Shown one piece after another: positions 37,318-49,551 of a stretch of DNA of 64,000 nucleotides. The notes under the pieces were generated by a model, which saw only the letters and a list, made by a program, of their open reading frames with translations, searched no databases and was not told the DNA's origin. This DNA is from Triticum aestivum. Lineage: Eukaryota > Streptophyta > Magnoliopsida > Poales > Poaceae. Both the position numbers and the translations under genes were made by a program. Position 1 is the stretch's first letter, and each line of letters starts with the position of its first letter. The stretch is from the NCBI RefSeq assembly GCF_018294505.1, contig NC_057809.1, forward strand, positions 415,618,959 to 415,682,958, written 5' to 3'.

Positions 37318-38421
37318 CCGTCCAATTACGCCGCGATGTCGCCCGAGACAGAGGCGCCGCGCACCCCCGATGCTTCACCGATGAAGTAATGGAACATCAG
37401 TTCCCAGAGGGGTTTAAACCCGTCAACATCGAATCATATGACGGTACAACAAATCCCGCAGTATGGATTGAAGATTTCCTTCTCTGCATTCACATGGCTC
37501 GCAGTGACGATCTACATGCCATCAAATACCTCCCCCCTAAAGCTCAAGGGACCAGCTCGGCACTGGTTAAATAGCCTCCCAGAGAACTCTATTGGAAGCT
37601 TGGAAGACTTGGAAGATGCCTTTAGAGACAACTTCCAAGGCACTTATATCCGACTTCCGGACGCCGATGACCTCAGCCATATAGTCCAACAGCCCGGAGA
37701 GTCAGCCAGAAAATTCTGGATCAGGTTCCTAATTAAAAAGAACCAGATTGCCGACTGCCCGAACACCGAAACCCTAGAGGCCTTTAAACATAGCATCCGC
37801 GATGAATGGCTCGGCCGACACCTTGGCCAAGAGAAGCCAAAGTCCATGGCTGCCCTTACAGCACTCATGACCCTCTTTTGCGCGACAAAGGATAGCTGGT
37901 TAGCCCATAGCAACAACGGTGCCAGCGACCCGGGTACTTCTGAAACCAAAAACGGCAATGGCAGGCCCCGACGCAACAAACACAATTGTCGAAGCAACAA
38001 TAACAATACTGAAGACACGACGGTCAATGCCGGATTCGGTGGCTCCAAATTCGGTCAGCGGAAGAAGCCATTTAAAAGAAATAAAGACAATTCATCTAGC
38101 CTGGACCGAATACTTGATCGACCTTGCCAGATTCACGTCACCCCCAACAAGCCTGCTAACCATACCAACAGAAGTTGTTGGGTCTTTAAACAGGCCGGTA
38201 AGCTAAACACCGGACATAAGGGGCCTCACCACCGAACACTAGGGGACAGAAGAAATTTCCCCCGAGATCAAAACGGCGAATATTATATACACTACTCACA
38301 TCCCCAAGCGGGAGCACAAGCGCGCTCTAAGGGACGTCTACACAATAGAACTAGTCGCCCCAACATTCAATCCATGGTCAGCCAGGCCAATCACTTTCGA
38401 TCACAAGGACCATCCGACTAG
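37318..38421 (+). pseudogene. gag: Fatima-like gag, C-terminal core
   Basis: Gag core with PEGFKPVNIESYDGTTNPA and, in a second frame, GPARHWLNSLP and FQGTY. An extra C in the C-run at 37532-37537 shifts the frame, after which it is open to 38421. A CxxH...HxxxxC zinc-binding-like segment (CQIH, then NHTNRSC) lies at about 38128-38190. It joins the N-terminal part that ends at 29053 once the inserted element is removed. Confidence 0.8.
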
Positions 38422-39055
38422 TATCCGTCACGGAGGCTCGGTCGCGTTGGTACTCGAACCAATTATCAATGGATTCCACCTTACGCGGGTCCTCATGGAT
38501 GGCGGCAGCAGCCTTAACCTGCTATATCAGGACACGGTCCGCAAAATGGGTATTGATTCATCAAGAATTAAACCCACCAAAACCACCTTTAAAGGAGTAA
38601 TACCTGGTGTAGAGGCCCATTGCATGGGCTCAATCACGTTGGAAGTCGTCTTCGGTTCGCCGGACAACTTCTGAAGCGAGGACTTGACCTTCGACGTCAT
38701 CCCCTTCTGTAGCGGCTATCATGCACTGCTCGGACAAACCACGTTCACTCACTTTAATGTGATCCCGCACTATGCCTATCTCAAACTCAAGATGCCCGAA
38801 CCATACGGTGTTATAATAGTCAATGGAAACATGGAGCGCTCCATCCATACTGAGGAGCACACTGCAGCCCTTGCAGCGGAAGTAAGGGAGGCCTTATCAA
38901 GCCAGATTCTATATCGACAGTTAAGCCCTGGGAGACTGTTAAACGCGTTCAGACTACCCTGCAGAGCGACAATCCAGCTCGTCCGGAGCTCGATTAACAG
39001 TTCGCCTCCATCTCATCCCCAACCAAATTGTGGCACATGTGCCATGCGTACATAA
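38422..39055 (+). pseudogene. Fatima-like aspartic protease region, broken
   Basis: One frame gives LMDGGSSLNLLYQDTVRKMG (catalytic D followed by GGS rather than DTG/DSG, as in several plant Gypsy families) and then, after a TGA at 38672-38674, FDVIPFCSGYHALLGQTTF. The frame closes at 39055. RT should follow but does not. Confidence 0.75.
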
Positions 39056-40346
39056 CTACACACTAAAAATACCATGGGCAAAGACGGAGGCATAGTAAAG
39101 ACAAAGTCCAAAATACGGCTAGACCCAATCTGGACCCTCATGTTTCTTTTTTTCCAGGTTCCTTACAAACCCCATCACCTTCCGATGGTACCAAGGTCCC
39201 TTTTCTAGGCCCCTCATGAAAACCCGATCGTTAATCCTTTCGAAGGATAATACACCTAGGAGAAAAAACAGCGTAGACATGTGGCAGAGTGCCTAAAGAA
39301 TCTTTAAAGATCACCTCTTACTTTTTTAGGACCCACACACAGCTTTCCCTGGTGCTCGGCATGTAAAATAGCCTCGATGCTTATCGCATCATTTGTAAAA
39401 ATACGTTTAGACGTATCAATCAGACTATAACGGACACAGTTTTTCGCCCAACATATTCGGTACTGGCTTATTTCCTAATCCGTATTCCCCTTTTTCGTCT
39501 GATTGCCATGTACACCTCGGTACGACTTAAATCACCTCCATTCGGCCACGTACATTTCTTAAAAATAAAATAAGTCCGAACACTTATATAGTACAATTCA
39601 GCATCTCGAATATAGCATTATATGCATCAGCTCCGAGTCATGTCTTTGGTCAATAGTTGAGTTGCCCGGCTCCTATGGTTACTACCTTACGTTCCACTCG
39701 TTCGGCTATGGTAGTAAAGGGAGAACTATTGTGATTGTGTTTCCGGTTCATCTGGATAAACACCTCAGTAGAGAAAGCCGAAACTGACTGTCATGATGTG
39801 GTGAGAGCTGGTCAGCTATTCAGTGACTAAGTATAAATCTATCGCAATTTTTTTCCGCGTTACGCGAAGGACCGGTCTCCACCAGGGCAGGCATCTACAG
39901 CACCCAAGTTCGGATAATCGAATAAATACCAGGGGCTGCGCCTACAATCTCATTGCCAAACTCCTATGGCTAAGTGAGAGTGATAAAGCCACATAGTCTG
40001 ATTGCCTGGTTCGCCACACTAACACCTCCTTCAAGGACCAAGTCGTTGGTTCAAGTGTGTCCAGGTGCTATTCCGAACACCCCCGTGCTACCCACGTGGG
40101 GGCTGAAGCCGATGGCTGCAACTCTCAAATACTGTAAAACAGCCACACAGGAGGAAAAGAATTAGAGGTAAAACAAGCAACATATTATACATAAGCCTCG
40201 TTTCATAATACAAAGTTTGGGCAACACGGATACATTCATTCGAAAATAATGTCCTTCGAACAATGGCCCTCTACAATGTGGGAACCTTCCAAGACTTCAT
40301 CGAAATACCGCTCCGGCGTGCAGTGCTCCTTGCCTGCGGGCGGTCC
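39056..40346 (+). other. Non-coding internal part of Fatima-like element
   Basis: About 1.3 kb between protease and antisense ORF with no supported gene. Contains AT-rich stretches around 39540-39620. Pol sequences expected here are missing, so the element is either an internal-deletion derivative or a non-autonomous subfamily. Confidence 0.6.
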
Positions 40347-40954
40347 CTAGATTGCCAGCTTGATGGCGTTCATCTTCGCCCACTGTACCTTGACATGGGC
40401 AAAGGCCATCCGGGCACCTTCGATACAGACCAACCGCTTTATGGCATCCAGCCGGAGGCAGGCACTGACAAGCCTCTTCACGAGCCCGAAGTAACTGTCG
40501 GGTATGGGCTCAGCGGGCCAGAGACGAATTATAATATCCCTCATAGCTAATCCAGCCACCCTATCCAGTTCGGTCAACTGTTTCAGTTGATCACTGAGGG
40601 GCACTGGATGCTCTGGCGCAAGATACTGTGACCAGAACAGCTTCTTCGTCGAGCTCCCCTCTTCGGCTCGGAAGAACTCCGCAGCATCAACAATACTCCG
40701 GGGCAGATCCGCAAATGCTTCTGGAGAACTCCAAACCCGGGTCAGTAAGAGGTACCTTCTCCTCACAAATTTGATCTGCATATTAAAGGCCTTACCCGCC
40801 GCGATCTTCTTGGCCTCTTGAATCTCCCGGCAGGCGCCTTGGGGCTCAACCCGGGCCTCCTGCGCGCTTTGGAGGGACTTAGCAAGTTCGGCATCTTGAT
40901 CCGTAATCTTGCACTCCAAGGACCCACAATTACTTATGGCATCCCGAAGCTCTT
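40347..40954 (-). pseudogene. Antisense ORF of Fatima-like element, C-terminal part
   Basis: Minus-strand frame, open and ending at 40347, on the strand opposite to the element. The protein is helical and charged (GLAMRDIIIRLWPAEPIP, FGLVKRLVSACLRL). I relate it to the C-terminal end of the antisense gene whose N-terminal domain is seen at 61887-62882 (plant putative gypsy-type transposon family, Pfam Transposase_28). The N-terminal part should lie to the right but is replaced by the CACTA terminus at 40955; residues coded beyond 40954 are chance readthrough. Confidence 0.6.
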
Positions 40955-41464
40955 CACTACAAAAAAATACACATCCATGACATTTTGGGCTGAACGAAAT
41001 TTTTTCTATCATGCTTATGACACTTCTATGATGATAATTGTGACAAACCCGGTATCATCATAGATGTGATGGGCTCCTACTTCTATGACAAAAAATCGTG
41101 ACAAAAATGGGCTTTTCGTCCTGGGCAGGCCGGAGACGCATATGCATGACATTCTTTGGGCCGTCCATGATGGAGAAAACCGTGGTAGAACCGAGGGTGA
41201 GGAAAATATCGGGGGAGTCCCCGGTTACGTTGGGTGGTCGGGGGCCGAGCGATGCGCGTTTCTCTCGTACGTACGTGCGTGTGTGCGAGGCGTTGTGCTC
41301 TAACTAAACCAGAGCGAGGCATTGGGCTCTAACTGAACCCGAGCGATTGCACTGCAGGCTACTCGTTACTCAACCTGAGCGACCGATCGATCCCTTGATG
41401 CTAATTGAACCCGAGTGATTCCTTCGCTACTGCTGCTAACTAAAGCCGATCGATGCTGCCTTTG

Positions 41465-41960
41465 GATGAACAGTGAGCGTTGTTGGGGGGGGGGGTTGGA
41501 TGAATATTTCTTGGTGGGGGTTGGATGAACAGGACCTCGTGGTAGTAGAGGCCGTTGCCGCTGGATGAACAGTACCCCGATCGATCGAGCCGGTGGATGA
41601 ATAGGACCCCGTGGAGGGGTGGATGAACAGGACCCAGTGGAGGGGTGGATGAACAGGACCCAGTGGAGGGCTGGATGAACAGGACGATCCCATGGAGGGC
41701 TGGATGAACAGTAGCTGGTGGAGGGCTGGATGAATAGTAGCCTATGGAAGGATGGTTGAACAGGACCTCGTGGAGAGGGCTGGTTAAACAGTAGCCGGTG
41801 GAGGAGCGCACGGTGGAGGCTGGATGAACAGGAGCCCGTGGATGAACGGTCACAGGTGGAGGCTAGAGGATGTCGACGGTGGATGAACAGGAGCCCGTGG
41901 AGGCTGGAGGAGGTCGACGGTGGAGATGAACAGTATCCCGTGAAGTCCCGTTTTGCTGTA
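41465..41960. repeat. GGATGAACAG tandem/dispersed repeat block
   Basis: At least a dozen copies of GGATGAACAG followed by variants of GACCCCGTGGAGG, spaced mostly 25-35 bases. The long antisense frames here follow the repeat and are not genes. Typical of CACTA subterminal binding-site arrays. Confidence 0.8.
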
Positions 41961-42619
41961 CGTCACACCACTCCTGATGAACAGGACCCCCATTTCGACC
42001 GTAGCGCTCCAACACAAGTCCGTTTCCTCCGTTTTGTGGTACGCCACACCCGTCCCGATCAATAGGACCCCATTTCCACCGTAGGAGGTCCGTTTCCTCC
42101 GTTTTGCGGTACGACAGACGATGAACAGGATCCCGTTCCACCATGGCCGGTCGAACACAAGGCCGTTTCCTCCGTTCTGAGGTACGCCAGGCCTCATTTC
42201 CATCGGCTGTTCCGTCCAAGTCGGTTGGCTCCCGATGAACATCACGCGTTCCGTTGCCTCCCGATGAACACGACACGTTCCGTTGCCTCCCCATGAACAC
42301 GACGACGATGCAGTTTCTCCGTTCCGACCCAGCCACAGCCATGTACACGAGCACTGGCTATACGTATGCACGAGTAGGCGTTCGAGACCCCGCCCGTATG
42401 TACGTACATGGCTGTATTTACTTTCTTGCACCCTAACCGATGTACGTATGTGTACATGCTACGTGCGCGCCTCTACTATGACACGCGCCCTTCCTTACAC
42501 GGCCAAGGTTCATCATTGCAGCCTGCAGACAGATCGATCGACCAGTATGTACATACACGTTCGCAACCAGAATGACAATGCTACATACGCTTCGACCGGG
42601 TGGGTCCCGATTGTCAAGC

Positions 42620-43760
42620 ACTTCGTTGCATGTGAAGATGTAGCTGGTGGGTCCAGTAGTCAGGGGGGCGAATCATTTTTTTGCCCGTAATATGGATGCA
42701 CAGTTTTGCGTGCGAAGATGCAGCTGGTGGGTCCCAGCAGTCAGGGGAAGAAAACATTATTTTCAGGTTAAAAAGGATGCAGTTGCATGCATGCGTCCAT
42801 GGGCGTGGTGCGTCCCCACTGTCAGCCTCTCACGTACAGTCACCTTCTGATGACTCTCGTTTCTTGACCATGTTGACCACACTGTGCCGAGCGCACCATG
42901 GCCGATGGACGATAGCGAGGCCCCAGACTGGAACGACCCGAAGATGGGGAAGACACGGTAGTGGAGTCATGGATGGAGAGGAGTGGGAAACTTGACTGGT
43001 TCGGGTGCGCGACAGCACTGCTGCCCACGGGAGACAGGAGTAAGAACAGAGGTTGAAGAAGGAGCATGGCTGTTGGATTAACATCCAATGGTCTAGCTGC
43101 TAGAATCATTTGTTGATTAAGTTGACAAAGCCTTGCGTACACGTCTGCTTAGTAGGCCCACAAGTCAGCCACCAAATCTGCCGGGGCCCAGCTGTCATCG
43201 GGGGGAATGGTTTTTTTTCGCATAACAAGGAGGCACTTCCTTCCGTGCAAAGATACAGCCGGTGGGTCCCAGCTGTCAGGGGGAGGACAACAGCTTAATA
43301 AGGAGGAACTTTCCTTGCGTGCGAGCATGGACCTTGTGGGTCCTAGTTGTCAGGATCTCCACGTACAGTCCTCTTTCGATGACTCTCCTTTGTTGACCAT
43401 GCCGCGCCGAGCGCAGCGAGGAAGTGGACGATGGCAAGGCCCCAGACTGGAACGACTCAGAGATGGGGAAGACGCGGCAGTGGAGTCGCAGACGAAGAGG
43501 AGTGGGAAACTTGACTGGTTCGGGTGCGGGGTGGGCCTACACTCGGCAGAGAATAACAGGAGGTGTAGAGTGGAGGGATGGCCTGGCAGTCGGCGGGGTA
43601 GCGTTTCGCTGAGGCGTGCAAAACAATGCCGCTGGATGCCGGAGGATGGAGTAGGCGGTCCCGGTAGCGTTGGGGGAAGAAGGCGTTGGATTTACATCCA
43701 ACGGCCGGCATTCTTCTTCAATCTCTCGTCTTCTTCCCCCAACGCCTTGCTTAGGCTTCG
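42620..43760. repeat. Two roughly 520-bp direct repeats with internal short motifs
   Basis: The segment around GGCCCCAGACTGGAACGAC occurs at 42918 and again about 518 bases later. Each unit also has paired GGTGGGTCCCAGC motifs, GGGAAACTTGACTGGTTCGG and a TTACATCCAA-like end. A degenerate third unit lies near 44530-44880. Confidence 0.75.
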
Positions 43761-43799
43761 ACCTACTGGCCCACATGTTAGCCAGTCCATTTGGTGGGC

Positions 43800-45226
43800 T
43801 GGGTGAAACAATGATGTAGCATCTATGCAGCCCGTTTATATATATGGTAGAATTTAAATCCCATTTGCATTTTTCTCGAAATCCGTGGACTTGCTGGGCT
43901 GGGTGAAAATATCATGTTGGGCTGGACGGAGAAATGTTATAAAAATATAAACACATGATTGCACGTCTATTACTACATTGGTCAGTAAAATCTTTGCAAG
44001 CTTATGTACGCAATCACTAGGAGTTAACTTGCCAAGTTATATATAAACAATTATTATTATTATTATTTTGTAAGAACTTTCAATTTACAAAATAAAATAT
44101 CATTTTAATTTGACGAGTTAATAGGACGTGGGGTATTATTATTTTTTAGGCTAGACGTGGGACAGTTGAGTTGGTTCTAAGGAAAAGTACTGGGAGAAAA
44201 CTCAGTTTACATCAAAAAAGAAAGTGGGAGAAAATTCAGATATAGGATTAATGAAAATGAAAAATAAAGGAAGTGGGAGGTCTATAAAATGGTTGGATGA
44301 ATGACAGGTTTAATGGAACCTTATGTTGTTTCTATTATATATATGTGTAATAAAATAAGATATAAATATAGGACAGTTTTGCATTCTTATAGAAAACATA
44401 GGTTCAGTTTTGTATTCTTATAGAAAAATAGAACTGAGCTATGCGTCATCTTGAAAAAACAAACATAACTTGGGTTGCTGATGTTATAGACAAGCTAGGT
44501 TGGGAGGCCCAGAGGCCGCTTGATACCTGTTGGGTCCAAAAAATGTTGAAACATGTCGTGGGCTGCCTATGTTAAACAACAAAACCTAGGCCATGGACCT
44601 GGTGGGCCCGGGATTGTCAGCCCCTCGACAAACAGTTGTCTCCCGATTCCTCTTGTTTTGCTGACAATGTTGGGAAAGACAGACGGCGGCACCGTGGTGA
44701 GAGAACCAAGGCAGAGGACAACATCGAGATCTCGGACTGAACGAACCGAGGCGGGGGAAGACGCAGGCGGAGGGGAGTACGAGGGTTGACTTGTTCGGGT
44801 GTAGGGTGGGCCGGTCGAGCTGCCGCCGTCGGACAATGTGTGGGAGTAGAGGGATAGTCTGGCCAACGCCATAGGTTATGATGGCTAGCCGCTGTATAGG
44901 AAGAGGACGAAAGATTGAACAAAATAAAGAAATACAAATGGATAGGTGGTTGGTCCCATATGTCTGTGTACGAGACCTGCTGGGTCCACCTGAGAAGGCG
45001 AATATGTTGGGAGGAAGGAGATTCAAAGCACAATAGCCGAGTGAACTAGTTTTTTATACGAACGAGTGAACTAGTTACATACATAAGCAAATAGCCACTA
45101 AATAGCAAATAGGTTAATGGGTTCTTAAAAGAAATATTTCGGATAAAACAAATAATTATGACACATAGGCTAATGCATGAAACACTCAGATGATAAAGGT
45201 GCTTATAAACAGATAAAGTACAACAT
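43800..45226. other. AT-rich stretch and degenerate repeat, no gene
   Basis: 43850-44520 is AT-rich with no supported ORF. 44530-45020 is the degenerate third subterminal-type unit. 45021-45226 shows nothing I can identify. Confidence 0.5.
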
Positions 45227-45980
45227 CTAGACCTTCCTGGCACACTTGATCATGACACTGCGGTTGTCCGTGTACTCATCGCTTACGGGAAGCAGGCACG
45301 CCCTCATGTCGAAGATCCATCTGTACATGTCATAGCATGTGTATGCGTCCTTGGCCGCGTAGGTTATCTAGGCTAGATTGAGAGGTACCTCCCACGTGTT
45401 CAAGTCCTTTGGTATCATTGTCTTCTTTCATGTTGGCGTATCAGGGGTAAATGATGGTCTCGGCGAGGTCAACCACAGAGTCCTTCTCCTGCCCGTTGCC
45501 GATGATCTTGTATTGCTTCTGGATGTCGACAAGCTTGTTGCACCATATGGACGGATCATCGCGTTCTTCCTTCTCTCCACCGTAGCGAAGGTGCAGTCGG
45601 CGCTGCCGACGGAACGGGCGAATGCTCCAGAACCTCTAACGGCCCTACAGCAGTGGTAGACGAGAACCTCGTCCCACACACATACATGTGCGACGGCGAT
45701 CCACTGGTCCCTGTCAGGAGACGAATGGACGGGCACAAGGTCTAGTCCTGCGACCTTGTGCTTTCTCGTCCTATAGGTACTGCTTGAACTCGGCGATGCA
45801 GAGCTTCACCGAGTCTGGATCGTTGGTGTACATCACATTCAACTTGGTGCAGCCATAGGACTGAATGGCGAAAACAAAGGGGAACTCCTTGCTGAAGTCC
45901 ATATCCAGCAGGCTCACCCCTCGGATCGCCATTGGAGTCTCTTCAAGTGAGAGAGTGGGTAGGCGGCAACAACAGTTCAT
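45227..45980 (-). pseudogene. DEDDy 3'-5' exonuclease-like pseudogene
   Basis: Homologous to the intact gene at 50547-51266 but split over three frames. The first segment (ATG candidates 45980 or 45935) gives GVSLLDMDFSKEF, the motif I region with Asp where Glu is usual, and ends in a TAG. The next gives VAHVCVWDEVLVYHCC, matching VIQVCVHDLCLVYHIC of the intact gene. The last gives KLVDIQKQYKIIGNG, then TGA and TAG stops, then ITYAAKDAYTCYDMYR, a well-preserved motif III (Yx3D), ending at 45227. Two frameshifts and at least three stops rule out a full product. Likely an old duplicate of the RNase D/WRN-exonuclease family. Confidence 0.75.
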
Positions 45981-47828
45981 TTTTCAGCTCTTGGGGGACT
46001 GGATTCAACAGTAAACTGAGTGTGTACATGCGACAACAGTTACTACCCCTCCCTCGCCTGTTGCATGCCTGGCAGAAGATGCACCCTTGGCGCATTCAAA
46101 CGCCTCCATTAAGAAACCTACTCCGGACACACGTCGGTTCACGAGCGGGTCTGTATTGGTACTGTAATAACAAGAGTTAGTGGTCACTTTACTTAAATTT
46201 AGTTAGTTTTAATATAAATTTATACTTAAAACAAGCAATGCATTGACTTGTTCTATCAGTGCCACACGATCAACATGCACAACAATTAGAATTATTATTC
46301 TCAAGACGCACATGATCAACACATTTGTCACACTTTCACACAGATAATACTACCAAGTTTGAACTGTTTGTTATGGTTGTTGTCATTTGCATCATCATGC
46401 CGTGTTTCCCAGCTTCCAAGATTCAGAACCAACAAATAAGATCCAAATAATAAGTACAACAAAGATGCCTACACATCTCATTGATTCCCAGCTTGCAAGA
46501 TTCATAACCAACAAATAAGATTCAAATAATAAGTACAACAAAGCTGCCTACACATCTCATTGATTCCCAGCTTGCAAGATTCAGAACCAACCCATTAGAG
46601 CCTTTTTATAAAGTGAATATTGGGATTAAATCCATCTTGGCTAGCCGTGTCATACAACCCAAGAACTTGGCGAATGCTCTTGACAATCACAACATCTGTA
46701 GTTGAGTATTCATGTTTACACATCATAGATAAGAAGAGCATGATTACTATAATAATGATACTCCTTGAACTCAACCTGAAGCTCCACTCGGATGAGGCCT
46801 GCCTGGAGTTCCATGATTCAATTCGTGTCCCTTTTTCTGCAGTTCACCTAAAATGAAGCAAAGATTGCATCATTCAGCTAGCAAGAAGTACTTGCTCTCA
46901 TGAGCTGGCAGGTCCTTCTTTAGTAGTTGCACTAAAATTGAGGAACATTAAGGTTGGTTGTCCGGCTCATGTAAGGTGCAACTATGATTTGCTTATCCTT
47001 TTTTGCAATTCCACTAAAATAAAGTGCCATTGTGGTGACAGTGACGGCTCATCTTGCAAAGGCTAATAAAATGTTGCACGAGATTACCAGCAGAATTTAA
47101 CGGGGATTTTGGAAACTCCAATCACCATTTTGTGAAATTCCACCAAAATTGAGAGATGTTGCCCATGTGACATTTTAGTTGAACTGCATAAGACACTCAT
47201 TCCAAAAAAGTGTTTTGTGCATTTCACCAAAAGGTCACAATAGCAACAAGGTGAAATGGATATCCCTATCTACACAAAAAGATATAAAATAAACAGTAGC
47301 TGGTCAATAAGAATATACGAAACATAAATGAAATGAAAAGAAGCATCTTAATTATGTTCATGGCAATCACGCAAGGACAGTAGAAATTTTAAAACGTCAG
47401 CAATGCTTCATGTTACCGGAAGCATTACGATCAACAATGACATTCGTCAAATATGGGATTACAATGGTGGCATTGCTTGTTTAACAGATATAGTAAATCA
47501 ACAACAGCTAAAGAGTTGGTTTAAGGGCATGGGACCGTGGGGACACCAGGACACTCAGCAGCGTAAAGGAGCAACTTACTTATCATACTCGGGAAAACAA
47601 CAGGAGTACCATTTGTAACACAATTTAATTGCATCATATCACTGGAGGCATTAGATTAACAATAACGCTGGTTAGACATGTCCTTAAGGTAACAGTGTGA
47701 TCGCTTCATTTTACATGCACCCTTACATTAACAATAGCAAAAGGTTGGTATAAGGACAGGCGACAGTGCACACATCAGCACAATGTACCTACAAGGAGGC
47801 ATAAAGTGGTGATGCCGAGTTTGTTCAT
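45981..47828. other. Intergenic, short tandem repeats only
   Basis: No supported gene. A 79-bp unit repeats about 2.3 times at 46405-46590 (CCCAGCTT at 46408, 46487 and 46566). The rest is AT-rich with only short chance ORFs. Confidence 0.55.
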
Positions 47829-48062
47829 GCTCTGTGAGGGCAGCAAATCTAATCTTGGAGACCTTTTACTATGTGAGGGCAGAAAATCTAATCCTGGAGA
47901 CCTTTTACTATGTGAGGGTAGCAAATCAAATCTTGGAGACCTTTTACTATGTGAGGGCAGCAAATCTAATCCTGGAGACCTTTTACTATGTGAGGGCAGC
48001 AATTCTAATCCTGGAGACCTTTTACTATGTGAGAGCAAAAAATCTAATCCTAGACATACTCT
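47829..48062. repeat. 39-bp minisatellite, about six copies
   Basis: GTGAGGGCAG recurs every 39 bases from 47834 to 48029. Because 39 is a multiple of three, several frames stay open on both strands: the minus frame repeats SHSKRSPGLDLLP and the plus frames repeat LILETFYYVRA-type units. There is no start context or flanking coding sequence, so I treat it as non-coding. Confidence 0.9.
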
Positions 48063-49551
48063 GTTGACTTGTCCACCAGCTGCCACTTTCTATCCTTTTT
48101 TCAACCAATAATAGATCTGTTCCTTATCCAGTTTGTACCGCATTTTCCCATTATTTCCCTTTTCAACCAAGAGACCGGTTGGGTATCCGGTCTCTACTAC
48201 TTTCACCATATTATTTCCTCTTTGAATCAAGTCCTAGATTCATGCTACAACTTTGCCCCCTTTCTTCGTTGTTTGAACCAAGTCCTGGATTCGAATGCAT
48301 GAAGTAGCTTTACCTCTAATAATACTAAAAATTTAGGTGGCTTTGGAAGAGCTGATGGGAGTAGAAAAATATGCACATGCAGACACGTGGGGAGCTAGGG
48401 CAGTAGAGCAAGGCCGCTTTTGAAGAACTTATACCTAAGGGTCGTGCCCCTCCGACAGAGGATCGGGCCCCTCCGGCAGCTGTGGGTTTCCTCCCTCACC
48501 GGTGATGACCATGTGAATGATGCACCTAGTCCTCTACACACACTAGCCGAAGGGATCTGGCCGGATCTGTGACCCGTGGTGAGCAGAGAGAAAATGTCGC
48601 TACCGCTGTCTTGTTTAGATCTGGAGAGGATGAGAGAATGAAGAGAGCAACCCTAGTAAAGAAAGCGCTCAGGCCCATGCGTACATATATAGTGGAGTGA
48701 TTATCTTTTTCTCTCCACAACAAGTGTTTCAATTTGTGTACGTGGCAATCCATGGATACAAAATCAGTATATTGTACTATTTAAAAGTCGAGGGCGGGGC
48801 TTTTCCTGCATGGTGGGCAGGGCAGTTCCGCCTAGTCGGTTTGACAGAGATGCGAGAAGATGAGGGAGTAGGCTACTGCAAATGTAGGGTTGTGTGATTT
48901 GACAGCGAGTTACTGCTGGACAGGTGGGGCCCGGTGATTTCACTTGCCATTATCACTTTAACTGTGACGCTACGACCATCGTGAGTCTCCTCATTCCTGA
49001 CCACCTCCATACAGGTGCCTCTCCCGATGCTCCACCATGTAGAGGCTGGCTCTTGCATGAGAGCCCACTCCTCCACTTTTCCCTTGCCTCTTTTCCCCAC
49101 ATATGCAAAAATGCCATGTAAAGCGGGCTTATAGCCCACTATTGTACTTGATCCTACAGTGCTAAGCCTGCCACATAAGCATAAAGTCTGATGTGGCAAG
49201 TTAATTAAGAAGAGAGAGACTAGTTTGGTGACTCCAGGAAGAAACGGTGCGAAGCGTGTGTACCTAGATGAAGCAAACTTAGCAACAAAAAACTAAGCAC
49301 CTATGCATTGGGGACTTGAGTTGCTAAGCCATTTAATGCACATAGCACCTCATCTAAGCACCATTTCATTGGAAGAGGTCACTCCTTGGCAAATGCAATA
49401 AATACTATGAAGAAAGAGATAGAGAGAAGTAAACAAAAAATACTCTTATAACCAACCTTATAGCTAACCTTGTTGTAGTATGAGTGACTAAGTGATGACT
49501 ATGTATGACATGCCAACATCAGATAGCCTAACACACCATGTTAAGCTGTTT
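48063..49551. other. Intergenic, nothing identified
   Basis: No ORF with recognisable features. An imperfectly repeated CAAGTCCTGGATTC motif occurs near 48229 and 48280. The stretch 49200-49480 has a MITE-like feel (repeated AAGCACC) but no terminal repeats I could define. Confidence 0.4.

Larger units (their letters stand above)
27004..40954 (+). mobile_element. Fatima-like Gypsy element, plus strand, pol-less, interrupted twice
   Basis: 5' LTR, primer site, gag pieces, protease pieces, a non-coding stretch and the tail of an antisense ORF. No RT, RNase H or integrase motif was found. The gag is split by the element at 29059-37312. The 3' part is cut at 40955 by a CACTA terminus, and its 3' LTR is not in the window. 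The family name is from memory of the LTR and gag; the clade is probably Tat-like. Confidence 0.8.
40955..45020. mobile_element. CACTA-type DNA transposon terminus and subterminal region
   Basis: Starts CACTACAAAAAAATACAC exactly where the Fatima antisense ORF breaks. CACTA transposons carry such ends plus subterminal arrays of short repeats, which are seen here: repeated CTAACTGAACCCGAGCGA motifs (41283-41450), GGATGAACAGGACCC units (41465-41960), and longer units with GGTGGGTCCCAGC motifs (42620-43760 and a degenerate one at 44530-45020). No transposase ORF was found. The opposite terminus (TTTTTGTAGTG) was not seen, so the right boundary is a guess from where repeats stop. The element may be truncated or extend across the gene island. 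Confidence 0.6.

Noticed and set aside
41440..42431. Long minus-strand frames of 137 to 193 codons, Pro/His/Ser rich
   Set aside because: They follow the GGATGAACAG subterminal repeats and have no non-repetitive content.
43207..43806. 199-codon plus-strand frame
   Set aside because: It runs through a roughly 520-bp direct repeat whose other copy does not keep the frame open.
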